This document shows, piece by piece, positions 42,001 through 52,300 of a DNA stretch of 64,000 bases. The stretch's first letter is position 1. Each line of letters starts with the position of its first letter. The position numbers and the translations under genes were made by a program. The stretch is from Blattamonas nauphoetae (taxonomy: Eukaryota > Preaxostyla > Oxymonadida), in contig JARBJD010000079.1 in NCBI GenBank assembly GCA_033064195.1, forward strand, positions 62,001 through 126,000. The letters run 5' to 3'. A model generated the notes under the pieces. That model had not been told where the DNA came from. It ran no database searches and saw nothing but the letters and a program-made list of their open reading frames with translations.

Positions 42001-44324
42001 CAACTTTCGGAGCTGGGAAAGCAGAAACATCGTTACTCGTTGAATTTGGGAAGACTTACTCGATTGTTGAGGTATCAACTGAATCGGAAGTGTATGTGAA
42101 TTCGGGAGTGGGGTTCACAGTTCCTGTGCCAGGGATTGTTTCATCAACGTCGTCAGAACTGAATCCTGCAACGAATGAAGAATTCAAAGTGATTGTGAAT
42201 GGAGAGAACTTTGTGATTGATTCTGAATGGAACATGACACTGACAGGTCGAAGCGAAGTGATCTCAGTGAGGATGACATCAACAAAGAAAGGAGAATCGT
42301 CGTGGGTGAAAGCTGGAGGGCCAGGAGAACTGGAGTTTGATCATTCGTACACTCTGTCGACAATGACTCAGAAATCGAATGCCTCGGAACATATTCTTTG
42401 TTCTGGAGTGTCTCTGACAACACCGCCAGGACCAACACTCACAGGAATCACCTGCTCCCTCAATCCCTCCAACCTGAACGAAGCCATCGTCCACCTCACT
42501 GCCTCACCAATTTCAACTGGTTCGTTCACGCTGATTGTTTTCGATGCATCAGATGCACTGAAGCCAGAGATCTCAATTGGTCCATTCTCCTTCACTTCCT
42601 CATCGACACCAACATCATCGTCCTGCTCAGTGGTGATTCTTCCATCTGAAAAGATGTCGTTTGGGAAGACATACACAGTGAAATCACTCTCGTCGCCATC
42701 GATGTTCGTTGCACACACGTTACCCACATTCTCAGTCCCATATCTCGTCAAAGCAGCCTCCTCTTCACTGAACCTCGAGAACCTCAATGAAGTGGTTGTG
42801 AGCGTCACTGCGTTTGGATTCCCGCCAGCGACTTCGTTCACGCTGACGATCGTCGAGGTTGATAAAGACAACCAACGAAGCGGTTCGACTTTTGAACTCA
42901 CAGGAACGACCTCTTCAACAGCTGGAGACACAACCCATTGTCTGAACAGTCCAATTGAAGCAGGAAAACTCCAACACGCGAAACGATTCGAAATCACAAA
43001 ATGTGAAGTGACAAATCGCCAAGTTGTCTTGGATGAGCCTGTTTTCTTTCCTGTCCCCGCTCCTCCCACACTCACCAAAGCCTCATTCTCATTCGCCACT
43101 TCGTCACATACATCATTCAATTTGATGATCGAAGGATCAGATCTTCCTGAGGGAGAGATTTTCGTCGTCACGCTCGATGGGTTCGACAAGCCCATCGATG
43201 TGGAGTTCAAAACCACAACGCTCGGTGTGTCGGAAGAATTGGCGTTGGGATGGGCAGACGGTCTCAACTTCAGCAGTTCTTATAAACTCAACTCGTTGAG
43301 CCACAAAGTGTTGTCAACATTTTCGATTCCCACAACTGATCTGACACTCGTAACAGACTCTCGCCCCGATCCTTTGATCCTCTTTGCAAACGACTCAGTT
43401 CACTCTGATCCGAAGTTCTGCGGCGCTAAGGAGCGTCCCTGTTCGTCGTTGGACGTTGCTTGGATGATTGTGGAAGCATACTCGGCACAGACAGTGTCAC
43501 TCGTGGTGGTCAAGGAAGCCTCTCTCTCCTCACCGATCTCAATCGGCGCTGAACAAGACGTCATCGTGGAGAAGCATCTCTTGACTCAAAAACTCGTCAT
43601 TCCCTCCACAGCCTCACTCGGCAACTCGACTGGTCTTGTCTCAGTCTCTGGGACACTGGAAATGAGAGAAGTTCACATCGATATTCAGGTAGAAGCACTG
43701 TCGTTCGTGTTGTTTGATGTGGAGGAGGGGAAATTGGTTCTCAAAGATGTTCAGATCTCGGGTATTCCATCGTCGTCTGAACTGATTGATGGAATTGATG
43801 GGCTGTGTGCGTGGGAGACAGGATTGATCAAGCTCCACAATAGCTCAGCGGAGATTGAGAATTGTCGAATGTCGTCGATTGAGATGGGAGAGATCTGGAT
43901 GGAATCGAGCAATCTGTCACTGATTTCGACGCAAATTCTGAGCAATGGAGCACGATTCTCGTCATTCCCATCTGCACAACAAGATGTGATGTGCAAATCA
44001 GGAAATATCACGATTCTTCCTTCTGCTTCCGACACGACTACTGATCGTTGGATCTCGTCGTCGTCGGAATGCTCGGTGACTCTGAATGGAAGCGAAGTGA
44101 AATCGCCTCATTTTGTCCCTTCCCTGGATGCGAAGAATTGCACAAGCACTCAATCGAAGAAGAAAGACTCTTTTTCAATTTCGATTGTCGGATCGAAATT
44201 GATTCCTTGTGGTCTCGGTCAACCCCACACTGGCCGAGCACGCCGGCAGCATCATCGACCAATACACCGGCGAACCCCGCCTCTCCCTCTCAGCCGTCGT
44301 TCCCCTCCACGAGCAAGACTATGA
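39012..44324 (+). CDS. giant surface protein: beta-helix, seven Ig-like repeats, second beta-helix (C-terminus replaced)
   Basis: The ATG at 39012 opens a signal peptide (MQFYLLLFALSWVYYVSPSI). An N-terminal domain with GTGPLFDF is followed by Pmp-like beta-helix repeats (SFSGGGAISL, FNCQFSNNTAAWFGG). Then come about seven repeats of some 100 residues that start with the pattern P-x-x-x-K-x-x-x-x-L-N (e.g. PKLTKIETQLN, PTLTGITCSLN), beta-rich and like IPT/TIG Ig folds. A second beta-helix domain opens with FCGAKERPCSSLDVAW. The frame reaches GSKLIPCGL, where the paralogue at 57.1 kb continues to a membrane helix and kinase-like domain. Here it instead meets, near 44,213, coding sequence of another family member in a different frame. 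The last 37 residues (QPHTGRARRQHH..) are therefore out-of-frame. Confidence 0.75.
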   Translation: MQFYLLLFALSWVYYVSPSITHSSSEVSQDLTAFVEDHSNNQNQPSFSKPSTVILPNGAFHANHMHIHSINLQMSGSATSVSHRRTIKNDETLTNSQHLDHEGFREGKQVSVIFDVWNSTFRLENLALFVTTLDTAISLIRSSTFVVSRSEITSCPGTSPFVIGHSGMESSVSVSIISCSHRSSSNLPSLLPLVSGPPSLSPSIHTTSNEEGHSDGFGVGSLSIVGTGLKIDSADLVVGTGPLFDFGISNENGLFGVAGCSVSLSASSLTNATSTRLSSKSSPSCSFLTQRLLGVSVSESTNHLCGTSGVPLDYSGSSLLSNSSFSSCITNDAPGRIERPTQDPTKDIKPHVGETARIDHSYSPNPTADRQVWVTTCAFSGLTSDSGDGAALGTTDYEADVIVVDSTFQKCRVTSSFSGGGAISLRLPQDYPNGKFFFTLFNCQFSNNTAAWFGGHFQAYYYHPATIAQCTFADSRSSTDTPLPQCFSMNINLEGDCRFDNSTLSNNEGSHTGGIRFFQDLYSGKIVMTDVLFQDNVCTATTDGNRVTDCIFYSTLGVTNNQFFDCFSTSDQPHCGTHTASQLYPDLIGPAITSIGQTKQENEKGDGFEVALSFEGVFTGTSRKYDVTLETADGTQFVAENMSFTKKAGSVTIPVSNPSTSSLSPSTKYTIVDVKKSVTDSTSNEMVFEDETEPDWSWWHHTSSSRANNMVGLSFTTPTVPKLTKIETQLNPLDSDEAIVTVTMDSILAGSFTLIVFEKDDASESPITVGSVALTTSPSETSSMITITLTPSGPLSHGNTYTVKTFSSSTLLVDHANLALTIPIKPPRISKASASLSGTNKTWVDVVLTGEALPQGKGFTIVVKEMEGGDIKDGAKGISLTGTIEGSSGKTDTCTASVEIYNKSDTLEYSKKYKIESLDIPGFSCIVDSTVNFTVPDSPGRVEKIITPTLNGEKTKVSVIVVGVGFASTISEIVVKRGDHEISSTSISSITVTQLTATFGAGKAETSLLVEFGKTYSIVEVSTESEVYVNSGVGFTVPVPGIVSSTSSELNPATNEEFKVIVNGENFVIDSEWNMTLTGRSEVISVRMTSTKKGESSWVKAGGPGELEFDHSYTLSTMTQKSNASEHILCSGVSLTTPPGPTLTGITCSLNPSNLNEAIVHLTASPISTGSFTLIVFDASDALKPEISIGPFSFTSSSTPTSSSCSVVILPSEKMSFGKTYTVKSLSSPSMFVAHTLPTFSVPYLVKAASSSLNLENLNEVVVSVTAFGFPPATSFTLTIVEVDKDNQRSGSTFELTGTTSSTAGDTTHCLNSPIEAGKLQHAKRFEITKCEVTNRQVVLDEPVFFPVPAPPTLTKASFSFATSSHTSFNLMIEGSDLPEGEIFVVTLDGFDKPIDVEFKTTTLGVSEELALGWADGLNFSSSYKLNSLSHKVLSTFSIPTTDLTLVTDSRPDPLILFANDSVHSDPKFCGAKERPCSSLDVAWMIVEAYSAQTVSLVVVKEASLSSPISIGAEQDVIVEKHLLTQKLVIPSTASLGNSTGLVSVSGTLEMREVHIDIQVEALSFVLFDVEEGKLVLKDVQISGIPSSSELIDGIDGLCAWETGLIKLHNSSAEIENCRMSSIEMGEIWMESSNLSLISTQILSNGARFSSFPSAQQDVMCKSGNITILPSASDTTTDRWISSSSECSVTLNGSEVKSPHFVPSLDAKNCTSTQSKKKDSFSISIVGSKLIPCGLGQPHTGRARRQHHRPIHRRTPPLPLSRRSPPRARL

Positions 44325-47300
44325 CGTCACCGTTCAGAGGGAAGAGTCGAACGAGGCGGAGACGATGCGAGTGAGGATGATTGACGACTCGACAGTTCGG
44401 AATTGGATCGCAGACGACGAGACGACAACGCTGGACTATCTCGCGACGTACACCATCACGAAGATCGTCGGTGTGGTCCCGCCATCCGAGGCAGCATCGA
44501 ACGGCGTCTTCACAGAACCGAAATTGGCGTGGGAGTTCGACCTCGCTTCCACACCAGAATCCCTCACCTTCGTCGCTCCTGAAGCCCCGCCGATCCTGAA
44601 AGCGTCGTGTCGACTCGGAAATGGGTCGAACCATGCGTGGATCAAGCTGACAGGCCTGAACATCACAGCAGGGACATACACTGTGACTCTGGTTGGGGTG
44701 AGTGGATTCTCGTTTGGCGTGACATTCGCCAGTGAAACAGATGAGAAAGGACGACCACTCTCGGAAGAGACGCCAGTTCGACTTTTCGGTGAAGGCAGCA
44801 CACTCACCTTCGACACCGAATACCAAATTGACACTGTCATCAACTCAACCTCTCAAGAACCACTCAATCTCGCTGAGATGATCATCACATTCACCACTCC
44901 TGTGGCCACCAGCAGAATCATCGGGATGGGAGAGGAGACGCTAACACTGCCTCAGAAAGATTCAGTTTCAGTGCCTCTTTATGGAACAGACATGAAGGAC
45001 ACAACATATCTCGTTGAGGTCTCTCTTTCGGATGTCGTGCTCGAAGAACCACTCTCCGCTGTCTTCTCAGCCAACTCGGGGACACTTGTCGGGAGAGTGT
45101 ATTCAGCGAGTGGAAGTGAAGTGCCGCTCGAGTATGGAAATACGTATGCAGTTGTGTCTGTGACCAACTCTGCTTTTGATGCTGTCTTGTTCAACCCTTT
45201 CATATTCACCGTCCCAACGGAGCCAGCTCGCATCAAATCCATCTCACCAAAGCTGAACCGAGAAAAGAGCGAAGTGATTGTTGAACTGACAGGAGTGCAG
45301 TTCTTTGCCTCTCCTGCACTGTTCGTCCATCTGAAGAACACAAACACCGGTCGAGCATTCTCGTCGAGTCTGACAATCAAGAATGCTGAAAGCTGTTCGG
45401 TGTCTTTCCCGACTGCTCAGTCCGAAGATGACACCCACCTCCAGTTTGAACTTGGTTATCTGGTGACGTCGGTTGCCTCGGTGGATGGGTTGAGCTCATT
45501 CTTGTTCAATGAAGGATTGGAAGTGACTGTTCCTCACCTTCCTGTTGTCGACACCATCACTTCGTCTCTCTCTCCATCGTGCACAACGTTCCAAGTTTCG
45601 ATGACTGGATCACATCTTCCACTGACTGGCTCGTTCACAGCGACTCTCTCTCCCGCAGCGACGATGACTGTGAACTTTGTTGATGGAGTCGGGACATCGC
45701 TCTGGCTGTCAGATGGGGTGGATGGGATGAAATTGAACACGACGTACACAATCATTGAACTCGCGAATGATGATGACGTGATTCTTGTGAACGACAAGAT
45801 ATTCACAACAACTGAAGGACCAACTCTGCTCTCGATCGACACACCGACACTGAAGAGCGACAACCCGAATGTGATCGAACTCACTCTGAATGGCGAGCGA
45901 ATGCCTCTCAAGGAGACTGTCCCTGAGTTTTCGCTCGTCGTTGTTGAAAAGGGGCAGTCGACAGAGATCTCGATTCCTGTCTCGTTCAGCACAAACTCGC
46001 TCGGAGGGGGAGAAGCAGTGGCCTATCCCTCTTCCACTTTGAAGTACTCGACGGCGTATTCTGTGCTCCGAATGACCAGTACAACTGTCCCTGTTTCCAT
46101 TCCATCATCAGTTTCCTTCACAACACCAGCATCCCCAACTCGCATCATCTCAGCGTTTGGCTCACTCGACTCGAAAACTGGAAAAACAGCTGAAATATCG
46201 CTGACTGGGATCGGATTCCCTCAATCGAAAGATTTCACGATCATTGTTCGAGAGTTGGATGCTCTCTCACAGCCGACAGGATCACCGATTGAACTGTCGT
46301 CGTCATTCGGAGCTGACGGAGCATCGACGTCGCACACGATGACCACACCGATCTTCAGAGAAACGAGTGCGAAACTTGAGTTTGGGAAATCGTGTGTGAT
46401 CACAGATCTCGTGATTACTGGAATGAGCACAGTTGTGGACAGTGACGTGACTTTCAAAGTGCCAACTGAACCATCTCGTCTGATTTCGATCCATCCGGCG
46501 ACCTATTCGAATGAGGATCGAGAAGTGTCGGCATCTCTGTTTGGAATCAAACTCTCGGGGACATATTGGATTGTTCTTGAAAGCAACACGAGTGCTCCCG
46601 ACGTGAATGTGTCCGTGTCTATCACAGAATCGGGGATTGGAGAACTGAAAGGGATTCTTTACTCGAAAGCGTTGCCATTGTCGATGAACATGACGTACGA
46701 CACTTTGTACAAGATTGTTGGGATGGAAGACAGTTCTCAGAAACCGATCTTCTTCGAAAATGGTTTGACCTTCTTCACGATGAAAGAACCAACTCGGATT
46801 GAGGATGGAGTGTGTCGACTGAACTCGAAGCACGACAAAGTGATTGTGACATTGAATGGTCGCGTGCTGTCACCTGGAGATTATTCTGTTCTTCTCACCC
46901 ACACCGATCCGAACAAATCCCGAACAATCGCTGGAAATGTTAACCGCGATGGAAATGTGGAATGCTCTCACACCGTCGACGCGAACGAGGCAGACAGTCT
47001 CGTCTTCGGAGAGACATACTCGATCAGCTCAGCTCATCGCGATGGAACACCCATTCATGTCACTTCTGGTCTCACTCTCCAAATCCCTCATCCTCCAAAA
47101 GTGACCGAAGCGATCGTCCATCCGAACACACTCAACACTGCCGTGACGATTGAACTGTTGGGAACAGATCTGAATATGATGAAAGAATTCAAAGTCACTA
47201 TTCGTCCTTCTTTCTCTTTTGTTGTTCTGTTTGCTGATGCATCGCGAGGACTCTCGCCCACACTTCGATTGGACTCGACGGAAGGACTTGCTCACAACAG

Positions 47301-48618
47301 CGAATACGTTGTGGAGTCGATTGTGGGAGTGGTTGACTCGGATGAGATGATCTTGATTGATGGATTGATTTCGTTCAGAACGCCTGAACTTATTCTGATG
47401 GAAGTGATTGTGTCGTGTTCAGGAGTGGGAAGCGAGGGGGAAGAATGTGGGAGCCTGACCATTCCGTGCGCGACACTATTGATTGGATGGGAGATGGGAA
47501 GGAAGAAAGGGGATATTGAGAAGTTGATTTTGAAAGTGAGAGACTCTGTGGAGAGTGGAGGAGTGGTTGTGGTTGGAAGAGGGAGCGTGGAAGTTCGAGG
47601 AATGTTTGGAGAGAAATGCCGAATGATGATTTCGGAGCAAGCAACACCAAACACAAAGTCGGAAAGTGTGTTTGTTGTGGATGGAGGAGAGGTTATTCTT
47701 TTGGACTTGATTGTTTGTCTTCCGTCGTTTACTTCTGTTTGGGGATGGCATGCTGGGTTCGTTGTGGGAGGGGAAGGAAGTGTGATTGTGGATGAAGTTG
47801 AGATTGTTTCGAGAGATGGAGAGAAAGCAGGAATGGGATTGGTTGAGCTGAAACAAGGCGGATTGAACGTGGACGGTCTGTTTGTGCGAAATATTGAGTT
47901 CTGCGATGGCGTTGGATTGATTCGCTGTTTGGGAGGACGGAACGAGATTGGAGCAGAAATCATGAATCTCGTTGTTGAGAACGCGACACTGTCAGAAGAA
48001 GGGATTGTTGCATTCTCATCGACCGAGAAGACTTCCGAGATTTTGATGGCTGACAGCGAGCTTTGGAGAGTGCGAACGTTCGTTGGAGAAGGGACGGGCA
48101 CAGCGCTGATTGCGATCAGAACAGGCCAGACTCGGCTGACGATCTCGAAGTGTGTGTTTTTCGAGAGTGGATGTTACGTGGGAAATGGAGTGAAGATTGG
48201 ACATGTCCTGCTCATCACACTCCACTCTTCGGACAGGCACGAGACAGTGCAGCATGTTGATCTTGATTGTTGTCTGTTTGTGGACTGCGCAGGGAGGGAT
48301 GGAAGAGAGGAGGGAGGAGTTCTGATTCGAAGTGGAGATGGATTGTGTCGAGTGAGTTTGAATGGAAGCTGGTTTGAAGAACGATCAGAATTGTCGTCTC
48401 CTTCATCGTTCGATCGAGGCTCGGAAGGGAGAGTGGTTGTGACGAAGCGAAGGATGTCATATTTGGGATGGAAGAGAGCTGGGGTTGTGATTGAGCGAGG
48501 ACGAAGACTTCCTGTGATTGATCGGAAAGGATCAGGATTCTCGAACTGTGGTCTGATGGTGGTCGGGATGGAAGTTGAAAGAGCAAGACACAATTCTGAA
48601 AAGATGGATGAGCTCTGA
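44209..48618 (+). CDS. giant surface protein, headless: nine Ig-like repeats and C-terminal beta-helix
   Basis: The frame enters mid-domain (VNPTLAEHAGSIIDQYTGEP) without a signal peptide or a proper start. It carries about nine Ig-like repeats (PILKASCRL, PARIKSISPKLN, PTLLSIDTPTL, PTRIISAFGSL, PSRLISIHPA, PTRIEDGVCRLN and others), then a C-terminal beta-helix (SLTIPCATLLIGWEMG; VLIRSGDGLCRVSL). It ends NSEKMDEL with TGA at the point corresponding to the CGL..V segment that precedes the membrane helix in the paralogue at 57.2 kb. No membrane helix or kinase-like region follows in frame. It is best explained as the body of a second gene joined to the first at about 44,213. Whether any protein is made from it depends on the first gene or an unseen exon. 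Confidence 0.65.
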   Translation: MVSVNPTLAEHAGSIIDQYTGEPRLSLSAVVPLHEQDYDVTVQREESNEAETMRVRMIDDSTVRNWIADDETTTLDYLATYTITKIVGVVPPSEAASNGVFTEPKLAWEFDLASTPESLTFVAPEAPPILKASCRLGNGSNHAWIKLTGLNITAGTYTVTLVGVSGFSFGVTFASETDEKGRPLSEETPVRLFGEGSTLTFDTEYQIDTVINSTSQEPLNLAEMIITFTTPVATSRIIGMGEETLTLPQKDSVSVPLYGTDMKDTTYLVEVSLSDVVLEEPLSAVFSANSGTLVGRVYSASGSEVPLEYGNTYAVVSVTNSAFDAVLFNPFIFTVPTEPARIKSISPKLNREKSEVIVELTGVQFFASPALFVHLKNTNTGRAFSSSLTIKNAESCSVSFPTAQSEDDTHLQFELGYLVTSVASVDGLSSFLFNEGLEVTVPHLPVVDTITSSLSPSCTTFQVSMTGSHLPLTGSFTATLSPAATMTVNFVDGVGTSLWLSDGVDGMKLNTTYTIIELANDDDVILVNDKIFTTTEGPTLLSIDTPTLKSDNPNVIELTLNGERMPLKETVPEFSLVVVEKGQSTEISIPVSFSTNSLGGGEAVAYPSSTLKYSTAYSVLRMTSTTVPVSIPSSVSFTTPASPTRIISAFGSLDSKTGKTAEISLTGIGFPQSKDFTIIVRELDALSQPTGSPIELSSSFGADGASTSHTMTTPIFRETSAKLEFGKSCVITDLVITGMSTVVDSDVTFKVPTEPSRLISIHPATYSNEDREVSASLFGIKLSGTYWIVLESNTSAPDVNVSVSITESGIGELKGILYSKALPLSMNMTYDTLYKIVGMEDSSQKPIFFENGLTFFTMKEPTRIEDGVCRLNSKHDKVIVTLNGRVLSPGDYSVLLTHTDPNKSRTIAGNVNRDGNVECSHTVDANEADSLVFGETYSISSAHRDGTPIHVTSGLTLQIPHPPKVTEAIVHPNTLNTAVTIELLGTDLNMMKEFKVTIRPSFSFVVLFADASRGLSPTLRLDSTEGLAHNSEYVVESIVGVVDSDEMILIDGLISFRTPELILMEVIVSCSGVGSEGEECGSLTIPCATLLIGWEMGRKKGDIEKLILKVRDSVESGGVVVVGRGSVEVRGMFGEKCRMMISEQATPNTKSESVFVVDGGEVILLDLIVCLPSFTSVWGWHAGFVVGGEGSVIVDEVEIVSRDGEKAGMGLVELKQGGLNVDGLFVRNIEFCDGVGLIRCLGGRNEIGAEIMNLVVENATLSEEGIVAFSSTEKTSEILMADSELWRVRTFVGEGTGTALIAIRTGQTRLTISKCVFFESGCYVGNGVKIGHVLLITLHSSDRHETVQHVDLDCCLFVDCAGRDGREEGGVLIRSGDGLCRVSLNGSWFEERSELSSPSSFDRGSEGRVVVTKRRMSYLGWKRAGVVIERGRRLPVIDRKGSGFSNCGLMVVGMEVERARHNSEKMDEL

Positions 48619-48822
48619 GTCACTCTTCGCGTTGCTGGAGAGCGATGATATTGCAGAAAGTTACAGTTCATATTTATCATCTTTCCTTTTAGTGATTCAT
48701 TTCCCAATTGTATTCGCCTCAACTCTCTCTGAAACAACTACTGTGTCCGTGAACTTTGTTAGTGGTTCTTTGTCCCCATTGAAAGTGTTGTATAAACACG
48801 TTTTCAACCTGAATAAAACGAG

Positions 48823-49304
48823 GGCACGAGTGGACTTTCTGGGCCACAGGTGATCGAGGTGCGTTGTATCTTTATTGTTTAACTAGGCTATTCTCTCGAA
48901 ATAATGTGGCATATAAAGTTGAAAACGGGTATTCGTTTCAAAATGGTGAGAATAGTGTCAAGATCGTCTCAGAGAATGTCACGATCATTCGATCATGTTT
49001 GATGAGGGCGATCGGCGAACTATATCACTTCACCTTTTCGCTATCTTGAATCATTTCACTATTATGACTGGTATTTTCACAAAATTTATCAAAACATTGC
49101 GATTAATCATGATGTATCGTGAAGTGACGATCTATGGTCGTTTTCCCTTCAAGACACCAATTTTTTGGATGTGAACGTGCGGCGCGTTTGGCCTAGCGGT
49201 AGCCAACCCCTCTGTCGACTGTTGTGCTCGGGGTTCGACTCCCGCCGAGCACAACTTTTTTGCCACTACTTAGAGTTTTTTGGCCCAGAAAGTCCACCCT
49301 TGCC
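48823..49304 (+). mobile_element. 482-bp TIR element (MITE) carrying a tRNA-like unit, copy 2
   Basis: Same length and ends as 3035-3516, with its own perfect 8-bp target duplication AAAACGAG (48815-48822, 49305-49312). By eye about 15 substitutions separate the two copies, all in the left 350 bp. The right 130 bp, holding the tRNA-like unit and right terminus, are identical. It lies between a surface-protein gene and a small membrane-protein gene. Confidence 0.88.
49182..49261 (+). ncRNA. tRNA-like Pol III unit inside TIR element, copy 2
   Basis: Identical to 3394-3473: A box at 49189, B box at 49232, 11-bp hairpin stem with a TTCGACT loop, six-T terminator at 49256-49261. See the first copy for the folding argument. 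Confidence 0.6.
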
Positions 49305-49496
49305 AAAACGAGAATGCATCATAAAACTTTCATCGTCTGAACTGTACATGACAAGTCTCCTTCCCTTCCAAATCAAGCGTGCATCATCAAACACGTTCCT
49401 CAACAACAAGACCAATGAAATGAATACATAACAGCGTCTGATATGGAAAGAAAGACAACAAACAGAACATGGCCCTAAAAAGAAAGAAAACGCTTA

Positions 49497-50478
49497 TCAC
49501 TGAAGAACATTCACTGGAACGAGATTAATATCACACTCCCCACCATTCTGTGTGCTGAGAGAATACGGGATCTCCTCAGCTCTCCCCCGCGGCTGCGTCC
49601 AATACCCCACCCATGCTTCAGCCGGTGCCGGATACACCAAAGGTTGCGGCATCGAAGAAAGATATGGGAGGGTCTGTGGAGGGGCGTAGATGGTTGTGGG
49701 GGTGGTGTCAGGGAGGGTTGAGACGACAGGGTAGGATTCGGTCTCTGCAGGGATGAACGAGGTGTTGGAGAACTCCTGTCCTCGATAGTTGTATGCAGCA
49801 ATGAATGTCACAAACTCAGCGATGTTACGTTCAGTGAAGGTGCCGGAATAGTTTATTTTGTCACCGTGCACTGTGTAGATTGCGATTGAGTAGGGTTTGA
49901 CATGGTAACGTCGGTGAAGGTTATAATATCGCCCATGTTGATCGTAAAAGCCTGTCGCAGTGATGGTTGTTTCTTTTGGGCCTGTGGACATCACTCGACT
50001 GATATCACGGATGGTGTAATCTTGTTCCATGACTTTCGTGGTTGATAAACAAAAGGTGGGCTGTATTTTGATTGACAATATTCCAGATGTTGGGTCAAGA
50101 CGATAAGTGGCCTTTGATGCCAAACAGCACTCAGAGAGCTGGAAATGAGGAGAACGAATGTTTTGAGTACGTAGAATCATACACCAATGAGAAGCATGAA
50201 GAGACCAATGATAGAGCAGAGGATAAGCAAAATAACACGCGATTTGCAGAAAGGTAAACCAATCAGAACGAGGAGACACGAAAGAAAGATGAGGAACGAT
50301 CCGCATTTCCGTGATTTTCTCCCTGGAAGATTAGAACGTGAGAAAGATTGACAAACCAGTCATAGAGTATGACTTGACCGGTTTGAATTCGTGCGGTCGG
50401 ATTGTTTGATGCGGATAGTATCGCGACGACGACTGCATTTGGATCTATGGGAACGATCGAAACCTGATTCTCATTCAC
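49497..50478 (-). CDS. two-pass membrane protein, 3 exons
   Basis: Exon 1 from the ATG at 50478 reads MNENQVSIVPIDPNAVVVAI; exon 2 is 50183-50322 and exon 3 is 49497-50138 (TGA). The 44-bp intron 50139-50182 (GTATGA..TTCCAG) joins exons 2 and 3 in phase. The first intron (about 50323-50378) fits best if it starts GTCAAG, giving IQT-G-RKSRKCGSFLIFLSC. Exon 2 then supplies two hydrophobic helices (FLIFLSCLLVLIGL; VILLILCSIIGLFMLLIG). The rest is a beta-rich domain (YNLHRRYHVKPYSIAIYTVH) and a Pro/Thr-rich tail. About 293 residues. The family is not recognised; topology suggests a small endomembrane or plasma-membrane protein. Confidence 0.6.
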
Positions 50479-50634
50479 TGATTTCTGCTCTGGATCTCAG
50501 AAATTAAAAGAATTGTTTCAAATAAACAGGTCGGTGAAATGTGAAGTTGTGGACCTCGAACCAGAAAGGCAAAATAACCCCAGAACATAAGATTCAAAAA
50601 ATCACTCGCTGGAGATCAAAAGAAGATGACAGAG

Positions 50635-52300
50635 CTACTGCATTCCATCCTGAGGAAAAACCGATGTCATTTCTTTCAGTATCTTGTCTGCATGGAAATA
50701 CAATCGGCACGACCACACAAACAAGAAGACGAGTGCCCCAGCAACAACCAGAAACATTACGACGAGCCAGACCGATGACCAAACAATGTGAGACTTCTGT
50801 GTCTTCTCACAGCTCATGTGTGTGGTCAAATATTCGATTAGCACCGTTCTTGACGAGTTTTCTGTCACGCTGTAAGAAAACAGATTTCCAAGGGCTTCTT
50901 CGAGCTCAAGGAGAGTGACAACAGGGTGGTTCACATGGGCAACAATGGAATAATTCGCTTCCAGATCTATTTTCTGATTCCGCAGTTTGTACTTGTCTAC
51001 GAACTTGATGTTGTCGAGGCGATCAATGATTGCTGTCGAGAGCTTCTCGAGCTCGATGCCTGTGAACGGGTGGTAGATGTACAATGAACGGTCAGAAGGA
51101 TCAGTGATAAAGATATCTCCCTTCTCCACTGCCTTGAAACCGAGTGGCTGTCGCATTGTTGATTTCTCGATCAAGTAAATTAGATTGTGGTCTTCGGGGA
51201 TTGACGGAAAGGCCTCCTTGTGGATGAGGGCTGGGTAGATGCTGTTCAGGATAAGAGTGTATATTGAATTAGTCGACTCAAAGTCCGTTGAGTATTGACT
51301 CACAGGGCATCCAACGAGCGCAGAAATGTTATTTTGGACCCCAAAATCTTGAAGGTCCGCCCGGATGCGTTGGCCAATCTGAGTTTCCCATTGCGCTTCC
51401 TGCAAATGGAGATCTCTGATCAGATCAGAACGCTTCATGTCCATCCACTTTGTTTTGACGTTTTGAAATCCAGGATTGTCTGGTTCGAGTGTAAAATCGA
51501 TCACTCGAAAACTTTGGAGGTATGCACCGTCTTCAGCAACGATCGCATTTAGTTCGATCTTTTCGAGTTGTTGATGGCTTCGGCCGCACAATATGAGGAC
51601 AGGCAAGGAACGAGCTGTAAAGAATTCGTGAATTCTCTCCACGTCACTCGAATTCATTGACAAGTGGCACAGGCAGACAACGAGAGAGATGTTCGGTGTC
51701 TCCAGTCCATCCGCGACGGTTTGGGAGTTAAGGCTTGTTTCGACAGCATAATATTTGATTCGAGACGGATGCCCCACAAATGGTGCAGAGAATCCAAAGA
51801 CGAGAACGTTCGATTCTGTGTTTCCAACCGGGAAAACCCTATAAGGAAGTCCCAGATGCTGGCCAATCGTCTCAAAGAAGATATTTGTGGTAATTATTCT
51901 TCGGAAATGACAGAAAACGGAGAGTTATACCGGTTCTCCAAGTCTCCATTTGCGTATTTATTCAATTGTGCGGCTGATTCGTCGTCTCTCAGATCATTCT
52001 CCCCAATTGTTGTTGCATCGAGATTCGAATCAGCAAACACATCCAGAGCAAACTCCCCTTTCGGACTTGCACATTCAGAAAAGCAAGTCCCCTGAGAAAC
52101 TTATGGATGAGAAGAGGAGGACAAACCCGACTGAAATCGCCACTGTCGAACCAAAAGACATATTTTTCTGGATAAACCTTCTTGAGATGTTCGACATAGT
52201 TGACTAGGTCTGGAAATTCACCTGTGAGGAAGGAATCAACACGTGTCGGATTGAATGTGGCATGGACTATTAAAACAAGAAAATATGACGGAGAATCAAA
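50635..52300 (-). CDS. calcineurin-like metallophosphoesterase / 5'-nucleotidase family, degenerate, C-terminal TM anchor
   Basis: The visible 5' exon begins FDSPSYFLVLIVHATFNPTR after an acceptor at 52301; the true start lies in an upstream exon. DLVNYVEHLKKVYPEKYVFW followed by FDSGDF matches the N-terminal metallophosphatase strand. A 36-bp intron then joins PPLLIH to NPKGEFALDVFADSNLDA, followed by TTIGENDL, the place of the family's GNHE/D motif. A 33-bp intron follows LENR. VLILCGRSHQQ stands where GHTH/GHSH is expected. The C-terminal half fits the 5'-nucleotidase C domain, and the protein ends in one membrane helix (WLVVMFLVVAGALVFLFVW). Two metal-ligand motifs (GNH to GEN, GHSH to GRSH) are altered, so catalysis may be lost. 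It faces the surface-protein gene at 52361 head to head. Confidence 0.7.
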
